Shown here in pieces: positions 8,353-16,391 of a DNA stretch of 52,709 bases. The notes under the pieces were generated by a model. It made no database searches. It was not told where the DNA came from and was given only the letters and a program-made list of their open reading frames with translations. A program made the position numbers and the translations under genes. The stretch spans positions 1-52,709 of the forward strand of contig CAKTCY010000007.1 in assembly GCA_934540955.1 (NCBI GenBank), given 5' to 3'. The stretch's first letter is position 1. Each line of letters begins with the position of its first letter. The stretch comes from an uncultured Faecalibacterium sp. GTDB taxonomy: Bacteria; Bacillota; Clostridia; Oscillospirales; Ruminococcaceae.

Positions 8353-9768
8353 TCAGCCCTCGTACTGCTGCAGCTGTGCAAGGGTGGACTGATACCACTT
8401 CTCAAAATAATCATCGGTCAGAAACTCCGCCACGGCGGCTTCTGCACTCTGGCCCGCGGCAATGCGCGCCAGCACCGTGTCCCGGTCGGCACTGGCCAGA
8501 TCGCCCATGCCGTACTCCAGTATCTTGCGGGCTGCGTTGCCGCCTGCAAAGGCCGTAGGGGTGTACAGCTCGTTTTTGCACACCGCTCTCACCGCGCTGG
8601 AAAGGACCTGCTCCATGGTGTCGGTCAGCTCCAGCCCGCTTGCGCGGATGGCCTCCATGTCGTTGGCGGCGGTGGTCACCGGCAGATAGCCCGACTCCAC
8701 CGAGAAGGCGATATTATTCTGCGGCTCGGTGAACCACTTTAAAAAGGTAACTGCGGCGTTGATCTGGGCCTCGGTGCCGGTGGTGACCACCATACCGGCA
8801 CCCTGCTGCACTGCCACCTTTTCGCCCCCCGCAAACCGGGGCGCAGGCAGCACCTTCATTTCGATATCGTGGATCTGGTTATCTCCCGGCATCACCTGCT
8901 TTGGGAAGAAGGTGGCACTGGCACAGGAGCCTACACAGCCCAGCAATGCGCCGGTTTTCACGTCGTCGCTGCGGAAGCGGCCGTTGGCGGCAAAATACCC
9001 CTTGACGAAGGGCACATAGTAGTTATCCCACAGCTTGCGCACCACATCATGGTCAAAGTGCAGAGTCATTTTGCCGTTGTGCACCGCAAAAATTTCGCAG
9101 CCCAGCTGCTTTGCGCCCACAAGCATATAGTTTGCCAGCGCGTCCCGGCCAAACAGCGCCTTGCCGCCGGACCAGTTGTAGTACTGCTCGGCCACCGCCG
9201 TCACGCCCTCGATGGTGGAAAGGGCGCCGTAACGCACAAAGGTATCCTTTGCGAACCGCTGCCAGTCGGTATCGTTAAAGAACATCAGCTCGGTGGATTT
9301 TGCCACCGGAAAAATTTTTATGCTGCCGCTGCCGTCAAAATCGCCCTCGGTGATATAGCCGGGCACAAAGGCGGCCTTTTCGTCCTCGGTCAGGTAGTCC
9401 TTCAGGTCCACCACCATGCCCATCTGGTCCAGCTTATAAGCGGTATCCGCATAGGCGGCAAAAATGGTGGGCATCTCCGCAGAGCCCACCTTGCCCTCCG
9501 CCGCGTCCATCACGTTAGTTTCCAGATCGTTCACCGTGCCCTGACTGGAGCCGGATACCCGAATGCCCTTTTCCTTGCCGATGGTCTCGTTGAAGGTGCT
9601 TACAAGGCGGTTGAAGCTTTCCAGCTGGTCGCCGTTGTAGTAGTTCCACACCGTGATGTCGGTCACTTCTTTTTTGGTCTTTTTTTCACTGCAGCCGGTC
9701 ACTGCCAGTGCCGCCGCCGAGACCGCAGCCGCTGCCAGAAAGCCGCGGCGCGAGATCTGGTTCTTCAT
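8353..9768 (-). CDS. Extracellular solute-binding lipoprotein (family 1)
   Basis: A 471-residue sugar-type ABC solute-binding protein. The signal peptide has a twin-arginine-like motif (SRRGFLAA) and a lipobox VTGC, so it is predicted to be anchored outside the membrane. The mature part (DITVWNYYNGDQLESFNRLV, later ITEGDFDGSGSIKIFPVAKSTELMFFNDT) is typical of family-1 binding proteins. No permease or ATPase gene is adjacent; the partner is the dCache-GGDEF-EAL gene 35 nt downstream, so the protein may deliver a ligand to the sensor instead of, or as well as, to a transporter. A cre box overlaps the promoter. GGAGGG precedes the start. Confidence 0.9.
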   Translation of the reverse strand: MKNQISRRGFLAAAAVSAAALAVTGCSEKKTKKEVTDITVWNYYNGDQLESFNRLVSTFNETIGKEKGIRVSGSSQGTVNDLETNVMDAAEGKVGSAEMPTIFAAYADTAYKLDQMGMVVDLKDYLTEDEKAAFVPGYITEGDFDGSGSIKIFPVAKSTELMFFNDTDWQRFAKDTFVRYGALSTIEGVTAVAEQYYNWSGGKALFGRDALANYMLVGAKQLGCEIFAVHNGKMTLHFDHDVVRKLWDNYYVPFVKGYFAANGRFRSDDVKTGALLGCVGSCASATFFPKQVMPGDNQIHDIEMKVLPAPRFAGGEKVAVQQGAGMVVTTGTEAQINAAVTFLKWFTEPQNNIAFSVESGYLPVTTAANDMEAIRASGLELTDTMEQVLSSAVRAVCKNELYTPTAFAGGNAARKILEYGMGDLASADRDTVLARIAAGQSAEAAVAEFLTDDYFEKWYQSTLAQLQQYEG

Positions 9769-9827
9769 CCTATCTATACCCTCCCAGAGTACGCAGGCGC
9801 ATTTTACGCCATATTATACTATTATAT

Positions 9828-9857
9828 ATAATACCACCGTTTCCGGCATAGTGTAAA
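9828..9857 (-). promoter_or_regulatory. Promoter of the SBP/GGDEF-EAL operon
   Basis: Minus-strand TTTACA (9852-9857), 18-bp spacer, TATTAT (9828-9833). The -35 hexamer forms the distal half of the cre box. Confidence 0.7.
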
Positions 9858-9865
9858 CGTTTTCT
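9852..9865 (-). promoter_or_regulatory. cre (CcpA) box
   Basis: Minus-strand AGAAAACGTTTACA matches the cre consensus TGWAANCGNTNWCA at 13 of 14 positions. It overlaps the -35 box, which predicts catabolite repression of the operon. Confidence 0.75.
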
Positions 9866-9947
9866 TCGAAAATCTGGTAAAAAAGTGCAGATGACGAATT
9901 TCGGTCTTATTTTTTGGCAGTTCTGTCAAAAAACACGTCCCAGACGC

Positions 9948-9990
9948 AAAAAGCCCCCGCCGACAGAGGGAAAAGGTGTCGGCGGGGGCT
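9948..9990 (-). terminator. Terminator of the EF-G-like gene
   Basis: Arms AGCCCCCGCCGACA and TGTCGGCGGGGGCT, followed on the minus strand by TTTTT; about 30 bp after the stop codon. Confidence 0.88.
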
Positions 9991-10020
9991 CGGGGAAATG
10001 TCAAATCAGGGGTTCAGGGC

Positions 10021-12105
10021 TCAGTCGTCTGCGGCCTCGTCCAGATTGCCCAGCTTCTTGGCCTGCTCCACAACGGCAGGCACCAGCATCTCGGGCAGAG
10101 TCTCGTAGCGGGCAAACTCGGTGGTAAACCAGCCGCGGCCCTGCGTGGTCTGACGGATAAAGGTGGTAAAGCTTGCAAGCTCTGCCAGCGGCACCTCGGC
10201 AATGATGGTCTGCAGGCCGTCCTCGTCCGGCTCCATGCCCAGCACACGGCCGCGGCGCTTGGTCACATCGCCCATGATGTCGCCGGTGTTGTCGTTCGGC
10301 ACATGAGCCTTCAGGGTGTGGATGGGCTCCAAAATCACGGGGCCGGCCTCCGGCATAGCGGCCTTGTAGGCCAGCTTTGCGGCCATGATAAAGGCCATTT
10401 CAGAGCTGTCCACCGGGTGGTAGCTGCCGTCCAGCAGGGTGGCCTTCAGACCGACCACAGGGTAACCAGCCAGCACGCCCTTTTCGGCCGCCAGACGCAC
10501 GCCCTTTTCCACGGCGGGGAAGAAGTTCTTAGGCACGCTGCCGCCGAACACCTTCTCCTCAAACACTACCTGCTCGCTGTCGCAGGGCTCAAAGTTGATG
10601 ATAACGTCACCGAACTGGCCGTGGCCGCCGGTCTGCTTCTTATGGCGTCCCTGCTTCTGGCAGGCCTTGCGAATGGACTCGCGGTAGGCGATGCGGGGTG
10701 CCTCCAGACCGATCTCCACGCCGAACTTATTCTTCAGCTTGGCCTTGACCACGTCCAGATGCTGCTCGCCCAAGCCGCCGATGACCTGCTGATGGGTCTC
10801 GGCGTTGTTGATGTAGCACAGGGTGGGATCCTCCTCCATCAGGCGTGCCAGTGCGCTGGAGATCTTGCCCTCGTCGCCCTTCTTGGCCACGGTAACGGCC
10901 ATGAACAGGCTAGGCTTGGGGAACACCGGGGCGGGCAGCTTGACCACGCGGTCTGCATCGCACAGGGTATCGCCGGTCTTTGCGCTCACCAGCTTTGCCA
11001 CCGCGCCGATATCACCGGCACCGATGCCTTCGTTCTCCAGCTGCTTCTTGCCAAGGACAGTCAGGGGCTTGGTGATCTTTTCCACCTCGCCGGTGCGGGC
11101 GTTGGTCAGCGGCTCGCCTGCGGTCACCTTGCCGCTGACGACCCGCAGATAGCTCAGCTTGCCCACGAACGGGTCAGCCACGGTCTTAAAGACGTAGGCG
11201 GCAGTGGGCTCGTCCTCGGTGCAGTGCAGCTCCACCGGCTCGCCGTTGGCGTCCTCAGCCAGCGTGCTGGCCTCGTGCTCCGGGCTGGGCAGCAGCTTGT
11301 GCATATTGAACAGCAGCATATCCAGTGCCTGCAGGTTCACGGCGCTGCCGCAGAACACAGGGGTGATCAGGCCGTCCTTAACGCCCTTGCGCATACCCTC
11401 CACGATCTCCTCGGTGGTAAAGGGCTCGCCGCCGAAGAACTTTTCCATCAGCTCATCGTCAGTTTCTGCAATAGCCTCGCTCATAGCCTCGATCAGGCCC
11501 TGGAAGCGGTGGCCGATGTCCGGCAGATCCACCTGGATCTGCTTGCCGCCCTCGTACTTGAAGGCCTTCTGGCTGAACAGGTTGATGTACACAGGGGTGC
11601 CGTCATCCAGCTTTGCGGGCACGACACAGGGGCAGACGGTGGAGCCGAAGCGGATCTTCATATCCTCAAGAATCTTGAAGTAGTTGGCGTTTTCCAGATC
11701 ACACTTGGAAACGAACACCATGGTGGCCTTGCCGTTCTTGCGGGCCAGCTGGAACGCCTTTTCTGCGCCCACGGTAACGCCGCTGCGGCCGGACACGCAC
11801 ACCAGCACGCTCTCGGCGGCGCGGATGCCCTCGTACTCGCCTGCTTCAAAGTCGAACAGACCCGGTGCGTCGATCAGGTTGTACTTGATGCCCTCGTACT
11901 CCACCGGCACAACGGAGGCCGACAGGCTGGCCTTGCGCTTTGCTTCCTCGGGATCAAAGTCCGAAATCGTGGTGCCGTCCTCAACCCGGCCCATACGCTC
12001 GGCAGCGCCCGAAAAATAGACCAGTGCTTCGGTCAGCGTGGTCTTGCCGCAGCCGGCATGGCCGGCAATCAGAATATTGCGGATGTTGTTGCTTGCGTAT
12101 TTCAT
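10021..12105 (-). CDS. Elongation factor G-like GTPase (EF-G2 type)
   Basis: A 694-residue translation-factor GTPase with full EF-G length and domain order. G1 is GHAGCGKT (residues 15-22) instead of GHIDAGKT. G3 is DAPGLFDF (79-86), replacing the catalytic His of DTPGHVDF by Leu. G4 is SKCD (133-136) instead of NKxD. These departures place it among the EF-G-like paralogs and not the main elongation factor. Domain IV/V signatures (GGHGQFGDVIINFEP, DVTKRRGRVLGMEP) are intact. The start at 12105 follows GAGGG; the open frame upstream lacks a ribosome site. It is monocistronic. Its precise role is not established. Confidence 0.9.
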   Translation of the reverse strand: MKYASNNIRNILIAGHAGCGKTTLTEALVYFSGAAERMGRVEDGTTISDFDPEEAKRKASLSASVVPVEYEGIKYNLIDAPGLFDFEAGEYEGIRAAESVLVCVSGRSGVTVGAEKAFQLARKNGKATMVFVSKCDLENANYFKILEDMKIRFGSTVCPCVVPAKLDDGTPVYINLFSQKAFKYEGGKQIQVDLPDIGHRFQGLIEAMSEAIAETDDELMEKFFGGEPFTTEEIVEGMRKGVKDGLITPVFCGSAVNLQALDMLLFNMHKLLPSPEHEASTLAEDANGEPVELHCTEDEPTAAYVFKTVADPFVGKLSYLRVVSGKVTAGEPLTNARTGEVEKITKPLTVLGKKQLENEGIGAGDIGAVAKLVSAKTGDTLCDADRVVKLPAPVFPKPSLFMAVTVAKKGDEGKISSALARLMEEDPTLCYINNAETHQQVIGGLGEQHLDVVKAKLKNKFGVEIGLEAPRIAYRESIRKACQKQGRHKKQTGGHGQFGDVIINFEPCDSEQVVFEEKVFGGSVPKNFFPAVEKGVRLAAEKGVLAGYPVVGLKATLLDGSYHPVDSSEMAFIMAAKLAYKAAMPEAGPVILEPIHTLKAHVPNDNTGDIMGDVTKRRGRVLGMEPDEDGLQTIIAEVPLAELASFTTFIRQTTQGRGWFTTEFARYETLPEMLVPAVVEQAKKLGNLDEAADD

Positions 12106-12171
12106 ATCGGTTTTTCCCTCATTTCCGCCGCACGGAGCGTTCTCTCCGTTTTTGTGGCATATTTTACAAAG

Positions 12172-12200
12172 ATAATACCACACTCGAAGTGATTTTTAAA
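12172..12200 (-). promoter_or_regulatory. Probable promoter of the EF-G-like gene
   Basis: Minus-strand TTTAAA (12195-12200), 17-bp spacer, TATTAT (12172-12177), about 65 bp upstream of the start codon. Confidence 0.5.
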
Positions 12201-12301
12201 TATATCGTTTCAAATTTTAGCAAAAACGCCTGCCAAACTTCCGGGCACCGTTTTGTGCAAGTTGACACCGGGGCGTAAAAGGGGCAGGCAGAAAAAGCAA
12301 A

Positions 12302-12340
12302 GCTCCCGGCCTCGCGTACAGGTGCGAGGCCGGGAGTTTT
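12302..12340. terminator. Strong hairpin without an assigned gene
   Basis: 13-bp perfect stem CTCCCGGCCTCGC / GCGAGGCCGGGAG with an 8-nt loop, T-run TTTT on the plus side and CTTTGCTTTTTC on the minus side. No gene ends here; it lies in the 458-bp gap between the EF-G-like and dCMP deaminase genes. Confidence 0.6.
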
Positions 12341-12390
12341 CGTTGCAAATATGCGGGTTTTGTGGTATGCTGTAGGTGTCGCGACAACGG

Positions 12391-12490
12391 CAAAAAGAAA
12401 TGACCGCTCATGCCCTCAGAAAGCAAGCGGTCATTCTTTACGACTGATCAGCCGGACGAGGAGCTGACCATTGCAGTCAGCGCTCTTTCT
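12391..12490 (-). ncRNA. Predicted small RNA, copy 1 of 2
   Basis: A minus-strand unit of about 100 nt bounded by a consensus promoter (12497-12525) and an intrinsic terminator (AATGACCGCT 12399-12408 pairing with AGCGGTCATT 12426-12435, then TCTTTTT). An internal hairpin GCTGAC-TGCAATG-GTCAGC lies near the 5' end. The same layout and much of the sequence recur at 14913-15012, where the internal stem keeps pairing through a G-U change. The 5' end is estimated from the -10 box. The layout recalls antisense antitoxin RNAs of type I systems, but no toxin gene is visible on the opposite strand. Confidence 0.65.
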
Positions 12491-12496
12491 ATTCGC

Positions 12497-12525
12497 AGTA
12501 TAGTCTATTTTTCCGGGTTTGTCAA
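12497..12525 (-). promoter_or_regulatory. Promoter of small RNA copy 1
   Basis: Minus-strand TTGACA (12520-12525), 17-bp spacer, TATACT (12497-12502). Confidence 0.8.
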
Positions 12526-12563
12526 GCCGCAGACCCGCCGGAAAAGGCAGGAGGTTTTACGCG

Positions 12564-13043
12564 ATGAAGCGCGAGGATTATATCAACTGGGACGAATATT
12601 TTATGGGCATTGCACTGCTTACCGCCATGCGCTCCAAGGACCCCAACAGTCAGGTGGGTGCGTGCATCGTAAGCCCGGAAAACAAGATCCTTTCCTTGGG
12701 CTACAACGGGATGCCCATGGGCTGCAGCGATGACGAGATGCCTTGGGAGCGGGAGGGTGCGCCCCTGCAGACCAAGTATATGTACGTCTGCCATGCCGAG
12801 CTGAACGCCATTCTCAACAGCGCCCACAACAACCTGAAGGGCGCCCGGGTGTACGTGACCCTGTTCCCCTGCAACGAGTGCACCAAGGCCATCATCCAGT
12901 CCGGCATCGCCGAGGTGGTGTACTACGGCGACAAATACCATGACAGCGATTCCAGCATTGCGGCGCGGTTCATGTTCGAGCACGCCGGTGTCCGGCTGAC
13001 CCCCTATAAGCCCACCGGCCGCCGGGCAGAGCTGGAGCTGTAA
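12564..13043 (+). CDS. dCMP deaminase family protein
   Basis: A 159-residue cytidine/deoxycytidylate deaminase. CHAELNAI holds the zinc-binding His and catalytic Glu, and PCNECTK holds the two zinc-binding Cys. NSQVGACIV and [16 protein letters not shown] are typical of dCMP deaminases, which convert dCMP to dUMP for thymidylate synthesis. The start at 12564 is set by AGGAGG 9-10 nt upstream; the frame is open to 12519 without a ribosome site. The ComEB-like deaminases are the same family. It is followed by argF with an independent promoter. Confidence 0.9.
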   Translation: MKREDYINWDEYFMGIALLTAMRSKDPNSQVGACIVSPENKILSLGYNGMPMGCSDDEMPWEREGAPLQTKYMYVCHAELNAILNSAHNNLKGARVYVTLFPCNECTKAIIQSGIAEVVYYGDKYHDSDSSIAARFMFEHAGVRLTPYKPTGRRAELEL

Positions 13044-13051
13044 GCTCCCTC

Positions 13052-13080
13052 TTGACCTTCCCGATGCAACGTACTATAAT
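13052..13080 (+). promoter_or_regulatory. argF promoter
   Basis: TTGACC (13052-13057), 17-bp spacer, TATAAT (13075-13080). Confidence 0.8.
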
Positions 13081-13090
13081 AGAATCATAG

Positions 13091-13108
13091 CTTGAATAAA
13101 TATTCAAG
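13091..13108 (+). promoter_or_regulatory. ARG box (ArgR/AhrC operator)
   Basis: CTTGAATAAATATTCAAG: 8-bp inverted arms CTTGAATA/TATTCAAG around AA, matching the ArgR-family ARG box. It covers about +4 to +21 of the predicted transcript, a repressor position. Confidence 0.85.
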
Positions 13109-13136
13109 AGTGTTTGCATAGAGAGGGAAATATACA

Positions 13137-14132
13137 ATGGAACTGAAGAATCGCAGCTTTTTGAAGCTATTGGACTACACCCCTGCCGAGATCGGGCAGC
13201 TGCTGGAGCTGGCCGCTGACCTGAAGGCCAAAAAGAAGGCCGGTATCCGGCACGACCAGCTGCGGGGCAAGAACATTGCCCTGATCTTTGAAAAGACCTC
13301 CACCCGCACCCGCTGCAGCTTTGAGGTCGCCGCCCACGATCTGGGCATGGAAGTGACCTATCTGGACCCCTCCGGCAGCCAGATCGGCAAAAAGGAGTCC
13401 ATCGCCGATACCGCCCGGGTGCTGGGACGGATGTTTGACGGCATCGAGTACCGGGGCTACGGCCAGCAGATCGTGGAGGAGCTGGCGCACTACGCCGGTG
13501 TGCCGGTGTGGAACGGCCTGACCAACGAGTTCCACCCCACCCAGATCTTAGCCGATTTCCTTACCATTCAGGAGCATTTCGGCCATTTGAAGGGCATCCA
13601 CTTCGTTTACTTCGGTGACGCCCGCTACAACATGGGCAACAGCCTGATGGTGGGCTGCGCCAAGATGGGCCTGCACTTTACCGCCTGCGCCCCCAAAAAG
13701 TACCAGCCGGACCCCGCGCTGGTGGAGCAGTGTCAGGCCATTGCCGCCCAGACCGGGGCTACCCTCTCCTTTGAGGAGGATCCCGTCAAGGCTGCAAAGG
13801 GCGCGGACGTGCTGTACACCGATGTGTGGGTGTCCATGGGCGAACCCGTAGAGGTGTGGGCAGAGCGCATCCATGATCTGGCCCCCTACCAGATCAATCA
13901 GGACCTGATGAATATTGCAGGCCCGGATGCAGTATTTATGCACTGCCTGCCCGCCTACCACGACCACAAGACCACCGTGGGCAAGGAGATGGGCGAGCGC
14001 TTTGGCCGCGATGCCATGGAGGTGACCGACGAGGTGTTCGAGGGCCCCCAGAGCATCGTGTTTGACGAGGCTGAGAACCGGATGCACACCATCAAGGCGG
14101 TCATGGCGGCCACCTTGGGATATCAGGAATAA
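13137..14132 (+). CDS. argF: Ornithine carbamoyltransferase
   Basis: A 331-residue cytoplasmic enzyme that makes citrulline from ornithine and carbamoyl phosphate in arginine synthesis. The carbamoyl phosphate-binding STRTRCSFE motif is near residues 55-63, HPTQ follows GLTNEF, and HCLPAYHD is the ornithine/catalytic Cys motif. Length is normal. The AGAGAGG ribosome site lies about 10 nt upstream of the ATG. The single ARG box on its promoter and the anabolic context (no arcA or arcC nearby) favour a biosynthetic enzyme over a catabolic one. It ends in a strong hairpin, so it is monocistronic. Confidence 0.97.
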   Translation: MELKNRSFLKLLDYTPAEIGQLLELAADLKAKKKAGIRHDQLRGKNIALIFEKTSTRTRCSFEVAAHDLGMEVTYLDPSGSQIGKKESIADTARVLGRMFDGIEYRGYGQQIVEELAHYAGVPVWNGLTNEFHPTQILADFLTIQEHFGHLKGIHFVYFGDARYNMGNSLMVGCAKMGLHFTACAPKKYQPDPALVEQCQAIAAQTGATLSFEEDPVKAAKGADVLYTDVWVSMGEPVEVWAERIHDLAPYQINQDLMNIAGPDAVFMHCLPAYHDHKTTVGKEMGERFGRDAMEVTDEVFEGPQSIVFDEAENRMHTIKAVMAATLGYQE

Positions 14133-14138
14133 AGCTAT

Positions 14139-14172
14139 AAGCCCGGAAGGCTCGCAGACCTTCCGGGCTTAT
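14139..14172 (+). terminator. argF terminator
   Basis: AAGCCCGGAAGG and CCTTCCGGGCTT with an 8-nt loop, followed by ATTCTAT. It could also serve the convergent bioY. Confidence 0.85.
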
Positions 14173-14202
14173 TCTATCTAAAAATATTTTTCCGCTCAGT
14201 GA

Positions 14203-14772
14203 TTATTCCGAAGCTGCATTCTGCAGCTTCAGCACGCCTGCCTGCGTCAGGCGCTTACGCAGCAGCGCACCCACGATGCAGGAAACCACGATCTTGCCCA
14301 AGTCCAGCGCAATAAAGGGGTAGACACAGACGGTCAGCGCATAGCCCAGTTCACACTGCATCTGGAACACGAACCATGCGGTGCCCAGCACATAGCAGGT
14401 GGCATCGCCCAGCACCAGACCCACAGCGGAGACCACCGGGTTGCCCTTGCTCTTTTCAATGAACATCCCGCCGATGAAGGCCAGCAGCAGATAGCCCACC
14501 AGATAACCGCCGGTAGGGCCTGCCAGCTTGGCAAGGCCGGCACCATAGCCGGAGAACACCGGAATGCCGATGGCGCCCAGCGCCAGATAGATGACCACGC
14601 TCAGGGTGCCGAACTTCGGCCCCAGCAGCCATGCGGTCAGGCAGATGACAAAGTTTGCCAGCGAGATGGGCACTGCTCCGATGGGCACGGTCAGCGGGCC
14701 CAGCACGCACAGCACGGCAGCCATCACAGCGGTAACGGCCATCTGGTAGGTGGTCAGTTTTTTGTCTTTCAT
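14203..14772 (-). CDS. bioY: Biotin transporter BioY (S component)
   Basis: A 189-residue membrane protein with about six hydrophobic segments. Conserved features include GPLTVPIGAVPISLANFVICLTAWLLG near the N-terminus and GPTGGYLVGYLLLAFIGG, typical of BioY, the biotin-binding S component that works alone or with the ECF energising module. No ecfA or ecfT gene is in the window. The start at 14772 follows GAGGGG; the longer open frame upstream runs through the promoter and is rejected. The promoter (14821-14850) overlaps a BirA-like half site. Confidence 0.93.
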   Translation of the reverse strand: MKDKKLTTYQMAVTAVMAAVLCVLGPLTVPIGAVPISLANFVICLTAWLLGPKFGTLSVVIYLALGAIGIPVFSGYGAGLAKLAGPTGGYLVGYLLLAFIGGMFIEKSKGNPVVSAVGLVLGDATCYVLGTAWFVFQMQCELGYALTVCVYPFIALDLGKIVVSCIVGALLRKRLTQAGVLKLQNAASE

Positions 14773-14820
14773 AGTCAGTTTTCCCCTCTGTTTTTTCGTT
14801 TTGCAAGGCATCTGTGCCCG

Positions 14821-14876
14821 AGTATACCGCACCGGTGCGCCGCAGGTCAACGGAAAAGTTTGCAAGGGGTTTACAA
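14821..14876 (-). promoter_or_regulatory. bioY promoter with BirA-like operator
   Basis: Minus-strand TTGACC (14845-14850), 18-bp spacer, TATACT (14821-14826). A perfect TTGTAAACC half site (14868-14876), then 15 bp and a weak second half (CGTTGACCT, 14844-14852, 5 of 9 matches) overlapping the -35 box. This resembles the BirA operator of biotin genes. Confidence 0.55.
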
Positions 14877-14912
14877 TCCAGCTTTCGATTGTAATAACGC
14901 AGATATTATGGT

Positions 14913-15012
14913 AAAATAAAAATGACCGCCCACAGTCTCGCAAACACTGAGCGGTCATTCTTATTGACTACTTAGCCGAAGGAAACTGACCCTTGCAGCC
15001 AGCACCCTTTCT
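14913..15012 (-). ncRNA. Predicted small RNA, copy 2 of 2
   Basis: Minus-strand unit of the same length and order as the copy at 12391-12490. The promoter is at 15019-15047, there is an internal hairpin CTGGC/GTCAG, and the terminator stem is AATGACCGC (14921-14929) / GCGGTCATT (14951-14959) followed by TTTTATTTT. It ends just upstream of the bioY promoter. No protein-coding frame is conserved between the copies. Confidence 0.65.
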
Positions 15013-15018
15013 ATTTGC

Positions 15019-15047
15019 AATATAGCCTATTTTGCACGAAATGTAAA
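15019..15047 (-). promoter_or_regulatory. Promoter of small RNA copy 2
   Basis: Minus-strand TTTACA (15042-15047), 17-bp spacer, TATATT (15019-15024). Spacing is identical to copy 1. Confidence 0.75.
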
Positions 15048-15064
15048 AAAGCACGGAGGTTCCC

Positions 15065-15637
15065 ATGGGTGGAGGTCATGTATCGCGGCCGGATTTCGGG
15101 ATGCCGCAGCCGGATGCGGCGTACCCGCTGACCGAGTTCTATCTGCTGGCGCAGCAGGCGCTGGAAAAAAGCGGCAGCTTTATGCTGCCCGCCCTCTACG
15201 CAGGGCTGCACGCCCCTGCCCGGCGCATCTACCGGGAAGAAGCCGCCGGGTATTTACAGCTTGCGGCAGCTCCGGCCGAGGGCCTGACCCGGCTGCTCTC
15301 CCCTGCCCGGATGCAGCTTTTATACAGCAGCTTACAGGTGCAGCAGGACGGCACCCCCGCCGCCCTGCTGCTGACCGAGGAGTGCACCCGCCTGACCGTG
15401 GCGGTGCAGCTGCTGCCGCCCTTTGTGTGGGAGGACCCGCTGCCGCCGCTGCCGGATGTACCGGCGGCGCTCACCCTGCAATTGACCACGCAGGACGTGA
15501 TGGTCATCGACACCGCCCCCGCCGCGCTGGCGCAGAAACTGGTGCACAGCACCGACGGCAAATGCTGGCTGCACCACCCCAAGGCCGAGACCTTTCTCTC
15601 CGAGCGGCTGGCGCTGCTGCAAAGAGTCTATAAATAA
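15065..15637 (+). CDS. Hypothetical protein, 190 aa
   Basis: Not recognised. A soluble protein with no signal peptide or membrane segment. The N-terminal half is rich in Ala and Leu with predicted helices (FYLLAQQALEKSGSFMLPALYAGL). The C-terminal half contains a proline-rich stretch (PPFVWEDPLPPLPDVP) and beta-like segments. GGAGG five nt before the ATG is a strong start signal. It is the first gene after small RNA copy 2 and is followed by a 260-bp gap before the sigma factor, so it probably forms its own unit. Confidence 0.65.
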   Translation: MGGGHVSRPDFGMPQPDAAYPLTEFYLLAQQALEKSGSFMLPALYAGLHAPARRIYREEAAGYLQLAAAPAEGLTRLLSPARMQLLYSSLQVQQDGTPAALLLTEECTRLTVAVQLLPPFVWEDPLPPLPDVPAALTLQLTTQDVMVIDTAPAALAQKLVHSTDGKCWLHHPKAETFLSERLALLQRVYK

Positions 15638-15896
15638 GGAGTGGGTGTTTCCTCTTTTCCTTTTTGCGATTCCGTGGTATACTGACCGGTAAACCGGCAG
15701 GATATCCAACCCCTGTCGGAGAACGTGGACGTGCCTTGCGGCCCGGTGCGTCCGGCACACAAAAAATGGAAGGATCCGGGTTTTGTTCTGCAATAATCGG
15801 GGATGCTGAGCCGTATATTGAGTGAACGTCCCCGTGAGAACCACAAACATTCCATCGAGAAGCCCGCTTCCGGGCATCCAAGGAGAGTTTATAACA

Positions 15897-16391
15897 ATGG
15901 GACAGCTGACCAGAAACGAAGTATTTACCTTGGCGGTGCAGCGTTACAGCGACACCGTCTACCGCACTGCGGTGCATAATTGCCGCTGCACAGCCGATGC
16001 TGAGGATGTGGTGCAGGATGTGTTTGAAAAACTGCTGCACTACAACGGCAGCTTTGAGAGTGAGGAGCATCTCAAGGCATGGCTGCTGCGGGTGGCCATC
16101 AACCGCTGCCGGGACCTGACCCGCGCCGCCCACCAAAAGGACACCGAGCTGGACGAGAACCTGCCCGCCCCCGATGTTCTGGAGGAGGACGGCAGCGTGC
16201 TGGATGCCATCCGCACCCTGCCGGAAAACTACCGCAATGCCATCTATCTGCACTACTACGAGGGCTACACTGCGGCAGAGATCGGGCGGATGATGGCGGT
16301 GCCCACAAACACGGTACTAAGCTGGCTGCGGCGCGCACGGGCACAGTTACATACGATGCTGAAGGAGGAGATCGAAGATGAGGTGGTATGA
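15897..16391 (+). CDS. ECF-type sigma-70 family RNA polymerase sigma factor
   Basis: A 164-residue sigma factor of extracytoplasmic-function size. Region 2 spans about 14-75 (RYSDTVYRTAVHNC, AEDVVQDVFEKLL, AWLLRVAINRCRDL). Region 4 spans about 105-160 (LPENYRNAIYLHYYEGYTAAEIG then VLSWLRRARAQL). The start at 15897 follows AGGAG; the open frame to 15822 lacks a ribosome site. Its stop overlaps the DUF4349 gene by 14 nt, so the membrane protein is a candidate regulator. A possible -10 box TATACT lies near 15677. Confidence 0.9.
   Translation: MGQLTRNEVFTLAVQRYSDTVYRTAVHNCRCTADAEDVVQDVFEKLLHYNGSFESEEHLKAWLLRVAINRCRDLTRAAHQKDTELDENLPAPDVLEEDGSVLDAIRTLPENYRNAIYLHYYEGYTAAEIGRMMAVPTNTVLSWLRRARAQLHTMLKEEIEDEVV

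Noticed and set aside
12351..12467. 38-codon frame opposite small RNA copy 1 as a type I toxin
   Set aside because: It has no ribosome site, no hydrophobic segment, and is not conserved opposite copy 2.
14773..14958. Longer N-terminus for BioY
   Set aside because: The extension crosses the promoter and operator-like site and has no ribosome site. BioY length is normal from 14772.
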